Shown here piece by piece: positions 18,456 through 28,300 of a DNA stretch of 64,000 bases. The translations under genes were made by a program, and so were the position numbers. The stretch covers positions 1 to 64,000 of the forward strand of contig RAYE01000016.1 in NCBI GenBank assembly GCA_003612285.1, in the 5' to 3' direction. Numbering within the stretch: the stretch's first letter is position 1; each line of letters opens with the position of its first letter. Source of the stretch: a bacterium D16-51 (lineage in GTDB: Bacteria; Bacillota; Clostridia; Lachnospirales; Lachnospiraceae). The notes under the pieces are model-generated. The model did no database searches. It worked only from the letters and a program-made list of their open reading frames with translations, and was not told where the DNA came from.

Positions 18456-18488
18456 CAAAAAGGGGAGTGCATTTGCATTCCCCTTTTT
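18456..18488 (-). terminator. Intrinsic terminator of the orphan binding-protein gene
   Basis: AAAAAGGGGAGTGCA and TGCATTCCCCTTTTTT pair around a 2-nt loop, with a run of T on both strands. It lies 28 nt after the minus-strand stop at 18517 and could also stop readthrough from the SDR gene. Confidence 0.85.
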
Positions 18489-18516
18489 TGCCGCTATTCT
18501 GCATCTGGCATACTGA

Positions 18517-20226
18517 TTACTTTGTAATGGCATCCTCCAGCGCCTTGCGCCTGGACGCTTCATTCTCTGTCCATTTCAGGCATTCTTCATAACCATAGCT
18601 CTTACACTTTTTAATCATATCGGCTACAATTTTATCATATGCAGAATCATTTTCTGCATAAATTGCCCTCCAGGAAGCTGCCTTAATTTCATCTGTTACC
18701 TGGGACCAAGTTGTCTTTAACTCAGTGCTCTTTTGTTCCTGTGAATAGGAAGTGCCTGGAGCAACTGTATACTTCCCGGTATTTTCCATATAATCGTCAA
18801 CCCTCTGTGCCCCGGTTTTATCACGCCAATCCTGTTCAATATCACTTTCTGCTTTTGCAGTATTGCTTTTCCAGCTTAAATAATTATATCTCTCACCATT
18901 TGATTCTGGGTTCGTAGCATCTGTAGACCATGTCGTATTTACAATTTGAAGGGAACCATCCTGGAAACTTCCTTTATAAGGTTCTCCCATTTTTGTCTTC
19001 TTATTGTTATTGCACTCCTTTCCCAAATCCGTAAAATAAGTATTGCCTTCCTCATCATAATCCCAGCATACTCCTTTTGGTCCATAGTCCATCGTCAGAC
19101 GGCCTTCCGGCGTACAGAAATAATTAATTACTTCCATACACAATTCCGGATATTCAGATTTAGCGCCAATTGTCCAGACACGTTCTCCACCTGCAGTATT
19201 CATGCCATAAACAATCGGGGAAGCTTCTTCCGGCTTTAAACTAAACATCCCTTTCCCATCTTTCAGATGCGCTGGTTTATTATATGCCATATAGCCGGCA
19301 TAATTGAAGATTGAAAACATTGTACCGCCATTCTGTACCTTTTCAATCATCTTGTCATAAGTCTGGGTCATCGAATCCGGATCCACAAGGCCTTTCTGGT
19401 ATAAATTGTTAAAGAATTTTAGTATTGTAAGATATGGGCCATTCTCTTCTAATGCACCATGTAATACGCCTGTCGCAGGGTCGTATAAACCAACTCCTAG
19501 TTCATCATATCCAAAATAAGCAGTAGCAAATGCTTTTACATACATAACCATTGCATCATCCCACTCTGACCATAGAGAAATTGCATAGGTCTTATTCCCG
19601 CTGTCGTCCTTTGGGCAAAGATTAACCATATCTTCCAGCAGTTTTTCATAATCATCCAAGTTTTTGATCTTAGGATAACCAAGCTCTTTATAAAGATCCC
19701 AGCGGATATCCCATGTATACATAAATGATTCATGATCCTCACTAGAAGTAGCCACATTAAAGCCAAATCCATAGAGGGTATCCCTTTCTCCCTCTGTAAT
19801 TGTTGAGGTCAGATTCTGGTTTTTCTTTAACGCATCCGGCATATTTTCTTTAATATATGGACCAAATTCCGCCAGCAAATCATCTTCATTCCAGTCATAG
19901 AGAAGACCTGCCTTCACAGCATTTGGATATTTATCATTGTCATGTCCCCATACAACGATATCACCTAAATCTCCACTCTCCATACGCGTTTCATAGACGC
20001 CGTCGCCTTCCTGGATAATATTTAACTTCACTTTAAATTTATCCATCAAAATATCTGCAATCCATCCCGTCTGCAGCCCGGAATAATTTGCAAGCTGGCT
20101 GTAAACATCAAGCGTAACTACCTCATCTTTTTTAGAGCCGCAGCCCGACAGTATAGAAACAGAACCAACCACCATACTAGAAGCCAGAAGTATAGAAGCC
20201 AGTTTTTTAGACAATAATTTTTTCAT
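18517..20226 (-). CDS. Extracellular solute-binding lipoprotein (LplA-type), orphan paralogue
   Basis: 569 aa from ATG 20226, with GGAGG 7 nt before it; a longer frame to 20253 has no site. A lipoprotein signal with lipobox LSGC at about residue 25 anchors it outside the membrane. The body is a family-1 type solute-binding protein of the LplA group that feeds oligosaccharides to LplB/LplC permeases. It is collinear and nearly the same length as the protein encoded at 33385-35094, with long identical stretches (for example QTYDKMIEKVQNGGTMFSIF), so the two are paralogues. Here there is no permease beside it; it must share one. Both sides carry the double-hairpin repeat, suggesting recombination or insertion. 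Confidence 0.88.
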   Translation of the reverse strand: MKKLLSKKLASILLASSMVVGSVSILSGCGSKKDEVVTLDVYSQLANYSGLQTGWIADILMDKFKVKLNIIQEGDGVYETRMESGDLGDIVVWGHDNDKYPNAVKAGLLYDWNEDDLLAEFGPYIKENMPDALKKNQNLTSTITEGERDTLYGFGFNVATSSEDHESFMYTWDIRWDLYKELGYPKIKNLDDYEKLLEDMVNLCPKDDSGNKTYAISLWSEWDDAMVMYVKAFATAYFGYDELGVGLYDPATGVLHGALEENGPYLTILKFFNNLYQKGLVDPDSMTQTYDKMIEKVQNGGTMFSIFNYAGYMAYNKPAHLKDGKGMFSLKPEEASPIVYGMNTAGGERVWTIGAKSEYPELCMEVINYFCTPEGRLTMDYGPKGVCWDYDEEGNTYFTDLGKECNNNKKTKMGEPYKGSFQDGSLQIVNTTWSTDATNPESNGERYNYLSWKSNTAKAESDIEQDWRDKTGAQRVDDYMENTGKYTVAPGTSYSQEQKSTELKTTWSQVTDEIKAASWRAIYAENDSAYDKIVADMIKKCKSYGYEECLKWTENEASRRKALEDAITK

Positions 20227-20312
20227 AGCACCCTCCATTTCCGCACAATCCAATTACTAAAAAAGCCTAAAGCCTGTATAATAATTATCAGATGTACTAA
20301 AGTTAATAAAAA

Positions 20313-20362
20313 AGCGCACCGCCGGCGCTGGTGCGCTAGCAAGAATTGCTTCGCAATTCTTG
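20313..20362. repeat. Double-hairpin repeat, copy 2
   Basis: Hairpin 1 (20313-20337) pairs AGCGCACC with GGTGCGCT; compared with copy 1 both arms carry compensating changes (GGGC/GCCC to GCGC/GCGC), so pairing is kept. Hairpin 2 (20340-20362) is identical to that of copy 1. Then TCGACAACCACTAC follows. Compensating changes argue that the folded form is what is conserved. Confidence 0.7.
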
Positions 20363-20403
20363 TCGACAACCACTACATAACAGCGCAATTTCCTATGACC
20401 TAA

Positions 20404-20452
20404 TAAAAAGGATAGCCCGGATGCAGCGGGTTAAACTGCATCCAAAACTATC
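20404..20452 (-). terminator. Terminator of the small secreted protein gene
   Basis: On the minus strand, GATAG...CTATC enclose GGATGCAG/CTGCATCC and are followed by CTTTTTATT. This intrinsic terminator lies about 130 nt after the stop at 20580. A further stem (20473-20506, CTCTGG/CCAGAG type) sits between them. With the double-hairpin repeat this accounts for 20227-20579, which has no gene. Confidence 0.75.
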
Positions 20453-20579
20453 AAGTATTATGTAGGAAACCGCCTCTGGTTATAAGGAGGCAGATAACCG
20501 CCAGAGTTGTACACTAATGCTTCTGTTTTACCTAGCATCAGCCAGAACTTATTAAAGCATAAGCAATTCAATAATCATA

Positions 20580-21140
20580 TTACTTTTTAATATTTAATGA
20601 AAAAGTAACAGAAATGCTCTTTTTCCACTTAAAAGCCGTTAACTTCGCACAAGGATGTTTTGAAGTACCGCCTTCCCCATACTGGTTATAGATTTCAAGG
20701 CGGTATTTACCTGGGTCCTGCTTTGACTCTAACTGTCCCTGTGCCATCTTGTTAAAAGCCGTTTTTACCACTTTTCCATCACACTTTACAACAACATTAG
20801 AAATCTTAATGTCCTTTGCCTTATGGTCTTTTAAAATCCCCTTAATGTCCACGCAGAAGACAGCGGCGTCTTTTGCATCTTTTGCTTTAGCCTTCTTCCC
20901 ATCGCTTGTTGCCTGCGCTTTCTTTAATGTAACCGTATACTTTGCTGTCCCTTTCTTATTTTTAACAGAAGTATTTGCTACATTTTCCTTCATATTCTGG
21001 CAGCCCCATGTAGAATCAGCAAACATCAGGAAACAATTATATGATTTTGCTGCGCTTGCTGTATTTCCAACAATTGCACTCCCTGCTACTGCCATTGCCA
21101 AAGCAACTGCTGCCACCTTTTTTACGATTTTATGAAACAT
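20580..21140 (-). CDS. Small secreted protein, possible glycan-binding module
   Basis: 186 aa with a signal peptide (AAVALAMAVAGSAIVGNTASA). The mature part starts KSYNCFLMFADSTWGCQNM and later reads DIKISNVVVKCDGKVV, AFNKMAQGQ and YRLEIYNQYGEGG. I do not recognise a named family. The same arrangement (aromatic start with a Trp motif, then I-S-x-W/V-x-L/V-x-D-G) appears in the surface protein at 37693-38577, so both probably share one beta-sandwich fold. It lies 52 nt downstream of the GH5 gene on the same strand with its own ribosome site (AAAGGAG) and probably belongs to that transcript. A role as a carbohydrate-binding helper is an inference from context. Confidence 0.65.
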   Translation of the reverse strand: MFHKIVKKVAAVALAMAVAGSAIVGNTASAAKSYNCFLMFADSTWGCQNMKENVANTSVKNKKGTAKYTVTLKKAQATSDGKKAKAKDAKDAAVFCVDIKGILKDHKAKDIKISNVVVKCDGKVVKTAFNKMAQGQLESKQDPGKYRLEIYNQYGEGGTSKHPCAKLTAFKWKKSISVTFSLNIKK

Positions 21141-21192
21141 AGTTGTTTTCTCCTTTCCTAACTACTATAAGAAAATATTACAGTTCTTTATT

Positions 21193-23325
21193 CTACTTTT
21201 GGGCGGCATCACAAAATTCAATTTTTACAAATGATGCGCCAGTATATGTATTTGTTGTAATCCACACATACGGATATAAAGCAAGTGCATCTTTATCCAG
21301 TGGGACATATTTTTGAATCCAGGCTGTTTTTTCGTTGATATTTCCATTTACATCAACCTGGTCATAATCCTTCTCAAACTTTATCTGGGAATTTTCCGAC
21401 TCCATATAACCAAGCTGTAATTGTGCAGACTGGCTATACGTATTATCCGCCATCGTAATTCGGATGCAAGGCTCTTCAAATTTACTCCAGTCTGCCTTAA
21501 AACGAATATTCCAATATTCCGGATTAATCATCACATCTAATGCATCTGTCTCTTTTCCATCAGCATCAACAATTTTTGTTGTCTTTCCAATCCCCTGGTT
21601 CAGTACATCAAAATCATCCGGCCTTTCTGTTTCCAGCCGTTTTCCATCATCCGCCCCAACATGGCGCATAAATTCGCCTTCCCATGTATAAACTGCCTTA
21701 GCGCTGACAATTGCATCCAGGGATGGAATGCCTGTTTTTGAGAAAGAAGCCCCTTCCGGGATTCTTGGAGTAGAATTTGTTGCCTTGGCAAACACCTGTC
21801 CAACGTCATCATATACAAAATAGCCATCTTTCCTGCTGTAATAGCTGCCCTCATCCCACATCACAGGGCAGTATCCTTTTTCCAGGCACTGCTTAAATAA
21901 CTCTGTCAGATAATCCGGGATTCCATCCTTATTTGTTACAGCACAGCCGCATTCCCCGATAATTACGCCATAGCCCTGCTCCGTAAACATTTTTAACTTA
22001 TCCATCTGGGTTGTCATATAAGTATAATCTTTCTCTGTCCCCCAGGAATCACGGTAGCCCCAGCTATTAGTAGAAGTTCTGGCAATTCCAAAATCTGTCG
22101 GCTCATAATAATGGACAGATACGCTTAATTTCTTATTGCCATTTTCTTCACTGTCTTTTGGCATAATGAATTTATCACTGCAAGTCTCATTTAAAACTGT
22201 CCCCTGCCCTGGTATTAACAGGAAACGATATGCATTATTCCCACCAGATGCACGGACAATATCTACAAACTTCTGGTTAATCTGTGCAGAAACCTCATAT
22301 GTCTCTGCCGGGGTAAGCACGCCCGTCCCTCCGGCTTCCCCTTTATTTGGGTCTCTCCAGTCATCATTTAAACGTGCGCCAAGCTCTTCATTCGCGCCTT
22401 CAAAAATAAGCCTGTCGGAATATTCTTTATAGCGTTCTGCAAGCTGTCTCCAGATTGCCTCATATTTTTTCCATGCCTCATCCCTTACTGACTGATCCGC
22501 ATCCCCAAACATGCCCCACCAGCCTCCGTCCCAATGGATATTGATGATTACATACATTTCATCATTTAAGGCATAGTTAATTACCTCTTCCACCCTGTCC
22601 ATCAAATCTTTATTCAGGGTATAAGTACCGTCTTTTGCCATCAGGTTTGACCATGCGATTGGCACACGGACTGTATTAATTCCGTAACTCTTTAACCCGT
22701 CAAACGTCAACTGTGTAGCGGCTGCATTGCCTGCGCTGGTTTCGCAGCCCAAAACTGTAGTCTCCGTCTCTTTCCAATTGGAAGTTTCCAACTGGTTTCC
22801 AAGATTCCATCCAAGCCCCATAACACTCATCAGGTTTTCATTTGTCATGCTCTTCCTCATCAGGCCATTATCTTTTGTTTTGATGCCATTTGCTGAAACA
22901 TGCTCTTCTCCCAGATTAGACTTTTCTGAAAACTCCCCTGGCTCTTCAGATGGTGTTGGCCCAGGTTTTGAATCATGCGTAACCTTAACTTTAACTGTAA
23001 GTTTTTTTGTAACATTCTTCTTAGCCTTCTTATACACTACCTTACAGATTACCTTTGTACTGCCTTTTTTCACTCCGGTAATCTTCCCACTCTTTACCGT
23101 TGCAATTTTTTTGTTACTGGATGTCCATGTCACTTTCGCTTTTGCAGGCTTATTCTTCAATGTAACCTTTTTAGAAGCTCCCACTTTTACTGTTATACTG
23201 TTATCACTTAATTTTGGCGCCTTCACTGCTGCAGATACTGATGAAGGCAGGCCGCTTACAGAAAATAACATTGCAAAAGCAAGCATCCATGCCATAACCC
23301 GTTTCCATACCTTTCTTTTCTTCAT
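21193..23325 (-). CDS. Secreted GH5 endoglucanase/mannanase-type enzyme
   Basis: 710 aa with a signal peptide. Residues about 37-115 are a Big2-like Ig domain (VTWTSSNKKIATVKSGKI), then a linker. The GH5 catalytic domain starts at LGWNLGNQLE and holds NIHWDGGWWG, the acid/base Glu in FEGANEELG (about E313) and the nucleophile Glu in VIIGECGCAV (about E458), then VMWDEGSYY. From about 580 a C-terminal beta-sandwich that may be a carbohydrate-binding module follows (IRFKADWSKFEEPCIRI). The enzyme would cleave beta-1,4-linked glucan or mannan outside the cell. GGAGGG lies 6 nt before the ATG. It is divergent from an AraC regulator and is followed by the small secreted protein. Confidence 0.9.
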   Translation of the reverse strand: MKKRKVWKRVMAWMLAFAMLFSVSGLPSSVSAAVKAPKLSDNSITVKVGASKKVTLKNKPAKAKVTWTSSNKKIATVKSGKITGVKKGSTKVICKVVYKKAKKNVTKKLTVKVKVTHDSKPGPTPSEEPGEFSEKSNLGEEHVSANGIKTKDNGLMRKSMTNENLMSVMGLGWNLGNQLETSNWKETETTVLGCETSAGNAAATQLTFDGLKSYGINTVRVPIAWSNLMAKDGTYTLNKDLMDRVEEVINYALNDEMYVIINIHWDGGWWGMFGDADQSVRDEAWKKYEAIWRQLAERYKEYSDRLIFEGANEELGARLNDDWRDPNKGEAGGTGVLTPAETYEVSAQINQKFVDIVRASGGNNAYRFLLIPGQGTVLNETCSDKFIMPKDSEENGNKKLSVSVHYYEPTDFGIARTSTNSWGYRDSWGTEKDYTYMTTQMDKLKMFTEQGYGVIIGECGCAVTNKDGIPDYLTELFKQCLEKGYCPVMWDEGSYYSRKDGYFVYDDVGQVFAKATNSTPRIPEGASFSKTGIPSLDAIVSAKAVYTWEGEFMRHVGADDGKRLETERPDDFDVLNQGIGKTTKIVDADGKETDALDVMINPEYWNIRFKADWSKFEEPCIRITMADNTYSQSAQLQLGYMESENSQIKFEKDYDQVDVNGNINEKTAWIQKYVPLDKDALALYPYVWITTNTYTGASFVKIEFCDAAQK

Positions 23326-23477
23326 ATAACCCTCCTTCTCTTTTTTTAATTCCTGCTGCCGGTATTTTATGCTGTATCGTTTTGAATGGCTGAAATGTCA
23401 GGGACTGCCCGATAACTTTTTGCACATTTGTACCATAAAACAAAATACAAATAACAATACCGATCTGCCTCTAAATA

Positions 23478-23486
23478 TGCTATAAT
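23478..23486 (+). promoter_or_regulatory. Extended -10 of the AraC gene
   Basis: TGCTATAAT is an extended -10 element about 85 nt before the ATG at 23572, within the 246-nt divergent space shared with the GH5 gene. No good -35 is visible, as is common with extended -10 sites. Confidence 0.45.
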
Positions 23487-23571
23487 TATAAATTGAGGAA
23501 GGTAATTTTTCTATTACTTTTCTCCTTACATTTTATCACTATCGTACTTTTAAGATATATAAGGAGGCAAT

Positions 23572-24474
23572 ATGATTGATATAGAAATTATGCAGGATGC
23601 ATCAGAAATCATCCATTATGACTTTATAAATATCCCTCTGGCAATCCAGGAACGGCTGCTCTCTTCCTTTACGAACTACAGGGCTCTCTGCCACTGGCAT
23701 GAAGATATTGAATGTATCCATATTATAGATGGAGAAATGCATTATGATATTAATGGGAAAAAAATTCTCTTAAAAAAAGGGGACAATATTTTTGTAAACA
23801 CGAAGCAGCTTCATTTTGGATATTCCAACTGCAAAAAAGAATGCTATTTTATTGTTGTGCTGTTCCATCCGGATTTATTAAAATGCAGCCAGAAAATATA
23901 CCGCCAATATGTAAAACCTGTCCTGAAATGCACAGCCCTGGAATACCTGCATTTAAAAGAAGGTACAGAACTTGGCACATCTGTGTCAGAAATATTAATG
24001 CAGTTATTTAAGCTGATGCCCCATTGCAGCCAGCCATATGGATACCAGGCAATCGGCCTTCTTTATACCCTGTGGGATTTGATTTTTAATAGTGTAAAAG
24101 ACAGCACACAATTTGAAAATATAGAAAAAGATACAGATATCGAAACACAAAGGCTTATGGTATCCTACATATACCAAAATTATCAGGAAAATTTAACATT
24201 AAAGGACATTGCAGCGGCAGGAAATGTCTGCCGCAACAAATGCTGTAAGCTCTTCCAAAAGTATTTACAGCAGTCCCCAATTGATTTTTTAAATGCCTAC
24301 CGCCTTGAAGTAAGCCAGAAACTTTTAAAAGAAACTTCTTACAGCATTACAGAAGTTGCCGCTGCATGTGGCTATAACTATATCAGCTATTACTCCAAGA
24401 TTTTTTATAAAAAATTCGGCGTCACGCCAAGTACATTCAGAAAAAAAGCACAGGCAGCGGCAGACACATTTTAA
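23572..24474 (+). CDS. AraC-family transcriptional regulator with cupin sensor
   Basis: 300 aa. The N-terminal half is a cupin-like ligand-binding domain (CHWHEDIECIHIIDGEMHYDINGK, KKGDNIFVNTKQLHF). The C-terminal about 100 residues hold the double helix-turn-helix of AraC/XylS proteins (NLTLKDIAAAGNVCRNKCCKLF, SITEVAAACGYNYISYYSKIFYKKFGVTPSTFRK). AAGGAGG lies before the ATG. It is divergently arranged with the GH5 gene and so probably activates GH5 and the following small secreted protein in response to a sugar. Its stop overlaps the convergent addA stop by 4 nt. Confidence 0.9.
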   Translation: MIDIEIMQDASEIIHYDFINIPLAIQERLLSSFTNYRALCHWHEDIECIHIIDGEMHYDINGKKILLKKGDNIFVNTKQLHFGYSNCKKECYFIVVLFHPDLLKCSQKIYRQYVKPVLKCTALEYLHLKEGTELGTSVSEILMQLFKLMPHCSQPYGYQAIGLLYTLWDLIFNSVKDSTQFENIEKDTDIETQRLMVSYIYQNYQENLTLKDIAAAGNVCRNKCCKLFQKYLQQSPIDFLNAYRLEVSQKLLKETSYSITEVAAACGYNYISYYSKIFYKKFGVTPSTFRKKAQAAADTF

Positions 24475-27400
24475 CAGTGCAGTTCTTTCCCCAATGCAAA
24501 AGAATAGATAATCCGTTCCGATACCCTCCTTCCCGTCAGCCGTTCCAATGCTTTTGCATAATAATCAAGCTGTACCCTGTACTTTTCCACCAGCTTCTGT
24601 TCCTGCCCTTTTTCTGTTAAATCCGTTTTATAGTCCACCAGCACAATTTCTTCCCCCTCGAAGAAAAAGGCGTCAATAATCCCCTGCACCATAATCATTT
24701 CTTCCCTGCCCTGCCCGCCATATACTTCATCAGCGTCCACCCCCAGCATAAATGGCTGTTCACGGTAAAGCCGTCCTTCCTGCTTTGCCCTCTGCATACG
24801 TTTCCCCAGACCTGTACCACTAAACGTAACAAATTTCCTGGCATCTAGAAGTTTTACCTCACTTTCTTTCAAATACCCAATTTTTACCATCTCCTGGAAA
24901 TACTCCCGGATTCCCTCTGCCGTCATACTGCCCTCTATAGCCTTTTCATATGGAAAATGTTCCATTACAAGGTGGTACAGCGTCCCTCTGGCTGTACTGC
25001 TTACCTCCTTTTCCTCCTGCAAAAAAGAAGGGCGTGGAATCTCTATTTCGTCCATATCAGAACGCAATTCCTGCTGCATCCTTTCTTTCCCTTCATACTG
25101 TAACGGAACAGTTTCCTCTTCGCTAAGCGCTTCCGCACGCTGTACAGACTGGCGTTTCAGCTCTGAAACTGATATCTTCACAGGGAGGGATTCAGAAGAA
25201 TGGTATGGATATTGATAGCAGAGCTGCTGCTCCAATAAATCATGCATCGATTCATCATAAACCTTTTCTGTATCCCAATCCCGCAGTCTGCGGTACTGCA
25301 TCACATCGTTTTCCAGTGATTCCTTCTCCTCCCGAAGGACTGTTTCTGGAAAACAAAGCTCTGCCGTAAATAAACTGTCCCTGTCAAAACTGCTGAATAC
25401 CTCCCGTCCCCCCTCCACAGACAGATATTCCTGAAACGCTGCCTTTAATGGTTCTCTTTTGCAAAGTGCCGGCAAAATCCAGTCAAAATATGTCTGGGCA
25501 CTGGAAAGCTGGGAAAAATTCAAAAAACCAGCCTTTGCCATCCATCCCTCCAGCTTCTTTTCCAGCCCGGAAGCCGTCCCTGTGATAATAAGCTGTTCCT
25601 GCGCCCTGGTCAGCGCCACATATAGAATGCGGATTTCCTCTGCAAGCGTCCCCAAAGTAATCTGGTTTGCCATCAGCCTTTTTAAAAGCGTCGGCTGTTT
25701 CACACGCAGGCTTAAATCCACATAATCACACCCAGCCCCATAATCTCCGTCAATAATTGTCCCCTTCCTCGCATCCATCAAATTAAACTGTTTCCCCATG
25801 CCTGCCACAAACACAACCGGGAACTCCAGCCCCTTGCTTTTATGGATTGTCATAATACGGACTGCATTTGTATTTTCCCCATTCACCGAAGCCTCGCCAA
25901 AATCGACGTCAGATTTTTTCAGGCTTTCAATATACCTGGTAAAACCATACATCCCCAGATGTCCGTTTTTTGCAAATTCAATAGACTGCTGCAAAAGGAT
26001 ATCAAGGTTTGCACGCCTTTTTTCCCCGGAAGGCATCGCCGCCATCAAATCATAATATCCTGTTTCAAAATAAATTTTCCGTAAAAGTTCATAGACAGAA
26101 TGCAATTTTGCAAACTGCCTGTAATCCCGCAGTTTTTCCAAAAAGCAAGACAGCTTTTCCATTAACGCCAAAGACATATCATCTTCTTTTCCACAGCTTA
26201 AAAATTCCTGCACTTTATCCCAAAAATCCAGCCCTTCTTCCATCGTCCCAATCCATGCCAGCTCTTCATCCGTCACCTGGCACAGACAGGAACGGAGCAC
26301 CGCTGCAAGCGGGATATCCTGCCTTGGGTTATCAATAATGTCAAGCAGGTTTAAAACCGTCTCTACTTCCAAAGAAGTAAAATACCCTGTCTTTGTATCT
26401 GCATAAGCCGGAATCCCCATATCATTTAAAACCTCTATAAATTCCTCCGACCACCCGGTAAGGCTGCGCAGCAAAATTGCAATGTCCCCAAATTCCACTG
26501 GGCGGAAGCCATTTTTCCCTTTTATATAAAGAGGATCTTCCCCTTGTACCATCCCTTTTATCTTTTCCCCGATTACTGCTGCCTCTAACGATTTTTTCTG
26601 TAAAAATACATCCTCGCTTTTTTGCTCTATAACAACCACTTCCGTCTTTCCGGCAGTGCGTTTCCCTGCTTCCCCAGAATCTTCCGGGCTGCCAAACTCT
26701 GCACCTGTTACAAGCTTTGCCGCATCATCATATACAATTCCTCCTAAGCTTTCCTGCATCACCTGTTCAAAAATATAATTTGCTGACTCCAGCACGCTTC
26801 CCCTGCTTCGGAAGTTCTTATGCAGATCAATTTTCTGGAACGGGCCTTTTCCCACGGTATAGCTTTGGTATTTTTCCAGAAAAAGCTCCGGCCGCGCCAG
26901 ACGGAACTTGTAGATACTCTGTTTTACATCCCCTACCATAAAAAGATATGGTTTTTTCTCTGGAGCACGGCAGAGGCTTGTAAGCAAAAGTTCCTGGATA
27001 TAATTGCTGTCCTGGTATTCATCTGTCAAAATTTCTTCATAATATTCCTGCAGCTCCAAAGCCGTTTCACTTGGATGGACAGTCCCGTCCTCCTCCCTTT
27101 CTACAAGGATTTCCAATGCAAAATGCTCCATATCTGCAAAGTCTAGAATCCCTTCCTCCCTCTTCTTTTCAGCAAAAACGCGCCCAAACTCCAAAGTCAG
27201 GCTGACAAGCTCCCTGACAGCAGGCGCCATTGCCTGCATATCCAAAAGCATTTCTTCCGGGCATTGGAAAAAAAAGCGTTCCTTTAGCTTTTCCAACCCC
27301 TTTTTTAGATAGGTTTCCCGTAAATTCTTTACAAACTCTTTCTTATCATTATTTACCTCTTTACTTCGAACTGCCTTTAACCTGGCAGGATTATAAGTTT

Positions 27401-28238
27401 CAAATACCCGGTAATATTCCTGATAACCCCCTGCTTTCTGCACTTCTTCTAAAAATGCAATATCAGACAAAACAGCATCCTCATACGCCTGCGGGCCATC
27501 CCCTTCCCGGCATTTTTTCAAAGCCTCCTTTGCCATCAGCAGATATTCCCCAATACAGGCATCCAGATACTTTATAAGCCCTGCCATCCATTCCGTCTGC
27601 TCCATCTCTTCCAGAGTTTCAGCATGATAAAGCATGCTGCATCTTTCCAGCCATTCTTCCTTCCATGGATAACTCGCTGCAAGCCTGTCAAGAGAAAGTA
27701 CCATTTCCTCAATGGCATGGTCCGTCCTCCCCACAGAAAGCATATCTGTAAACTGCAAAAATCCATCCTTCCCCTGCTCCCGCGCTTCCTGATATTTTTG
27801 TTCCAGCAATTCCGCCAAAAGATCCTGTTTCATTATCTCCAAATCCGTTTCATCCCCAACCCGGAAAGAAGGATCCAAATGGATTACATGAAAATAATTT
27901 TTAATCACCCACTGGCAAAAACTGTCTATCGTTGTAATCTGCGCTGTATGCAAAAGGCTCGCCTGCTTCTGTATATGCTGGTTTTCCGGCTCATCACGCA
28001 GTTTTTCCTCAAGCGCCTTCCCAATCCTTGACCGCATCTCTGCTGCCGCCGCTTTTGTAAACGTCACAACTAAAAGCTTGTCAATATCTTTCGGAGAATC
28101 CCCCTGTGTAATCTCTGTAATAATCCGCTCTACCAACACTGCTGTCTTTCCCGAACCTGCTGCCGCCGAAACCAGGATATTCCTGTCCCGCAGGTCAATC
28201 ACCTGTTTCTGTTCCTCCGTCCATTCCGTTTTACCCAT
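24471..28238 (-). CDS. addA: ATP-dependent helicase/nuclease subunit A
   Basis: 1255 aa, usual length. Helicase motifs: Walker A LVSAAAGSGKTAVLVERI near the start, TFTKAAAAEMRSRI, motif II DEYQDSNYIQ, GDVKQSIYKFR, MTIHKSKGLEFPVVF and LYVALTRAQEQ. The C-terminal RecB-type nuclease motif is GIIDAFFFEGEEIVLVDYKTD. With AddB it processes double-strand breaks up to Chi-like sites for RecA loading. It lies 62 nt downstream of addB in the same direction, as in other Firmicutes. The start ATG (28238) has GGAACAGG upstream. Confidence 0.96.
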   Translation of the reverse strand: MGKTEWTEEQKQVIDLRDRNILVSAAAGSGKTAVLVERIITEITQGDSPKDIDKLLVVTFTKAAAAEMRSRIGKALEEKLRDEPENQHIQKQASLLHTAQITTIDSFCQWVIKNYFHVIHLDPSFRVGDETDLEIMKQDLLAELLEQKYQEAREQGKDGFLQFTDMLSVGRTDHAIEEMVLSLDRLAASYPWKEEWLERCSMLYHAETLEEMEQTEWMAGLIKYLDACIGEYLLMAKEALKKCREGDGPQAYEDAVLSDIAFLEEVQKAGGYQEYYRVFETYNPARLKAVRSKEVNNDKKEFVKNLRETYLKKGLEKLKERFFFQCPEEMLLDMQAMAPAVRELVSLTLEFGRVFAEKKREEGILDFADMEHFALEILVEREEDGTVHPSETALELQEYYEEILTDEYQDSNYIQELLLTSLCRAPEKKPYLFMVGDVKQSIYKFRLARPELFLEKYQSYTVGKGPFQKIDLHKNFRSRGSVLESANYIFEQVMQESLGGIVYDDAAKLVTGAEFGSPEDSGEAGKRTAGKTEVVVIEQKSEDVFLQKKSLEAAVIGEKIKGMVQGEDPLYIKGKNGFRPVEFGDIAILLRSLTGWSEEFIEVLNDMGIPAYADTKTGYFTSLEVETVLNLLDIIDNPRQDIPLAAVLRSCLCQVTDEELAWIGTMEEGLDFWDKVQEFLSCGKEDDMSLALMEKLSCFLEKLRDYRQFAKLHSVYELLRKIYFETGYYDLMAAMPSGEKRRANLDILLQQSIEFAKNGHLGMYGFTRYIESLKKSDVDFGEASVNGENTNAVRIMTIHKSKGLEFPVVFVAGMGKQFNLMDARKGTIIDGDYGAGCDYVDLSLRVKQPTLLKRLMANQITLGTLAEEIRILYVALTRAQEQLIITGTASGLEKKLEGWMAKAGFLNFSQLSSAQTYFDWILPALCKREPLKAAFQEYLSVEGGREVFSSFDRDSLFTAELCFPETVLREEKESLENDVMQYRRLRDWDTEKVYDESMHDLLEQQLCYQYPYHSSESLPVKISVSELKRQSVQRAEALSEEETVPLQYEGKERMQQELRSDMDEIEIPRPSFLQEEKEVSSTARGTLYHLVMEHFPYEKAIEGSMTAEGIREYFQEMVKIGYLKESEVKLLDARKFVTFSGTGLGKRMQRAKQEGRLYREQPFMLGVDADEVYGGQGREEMIMVQGIIDAFFFEGEEIVLVDYKTDLTEKGQEQKLVEKYRVQLDYYAKALERLTGRRVSERIIYSFALGKELHC

Positions 28239-28300
28239 CCTGTTCCTCCTCTGTCTCCAGTGCCTTTCGTTTCGTTTTATATCATTAAAATGCCAGCATC

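Noticed and set aside
22727-23329. 200-residue plus-strand frame opposite the GH5 gene
   Set aside because: It is the antisense shadow of the signal peptide and Big2-like part; the minus-strand GH5 gene has clear catalytic motifs.
23572-24474. AraC protein as the missing YesN partner of the kinase at 38909
   Set aside because: Its N-terminus is a cupin sensor without a receiver Asp pattern, and it is divergent from GH5.
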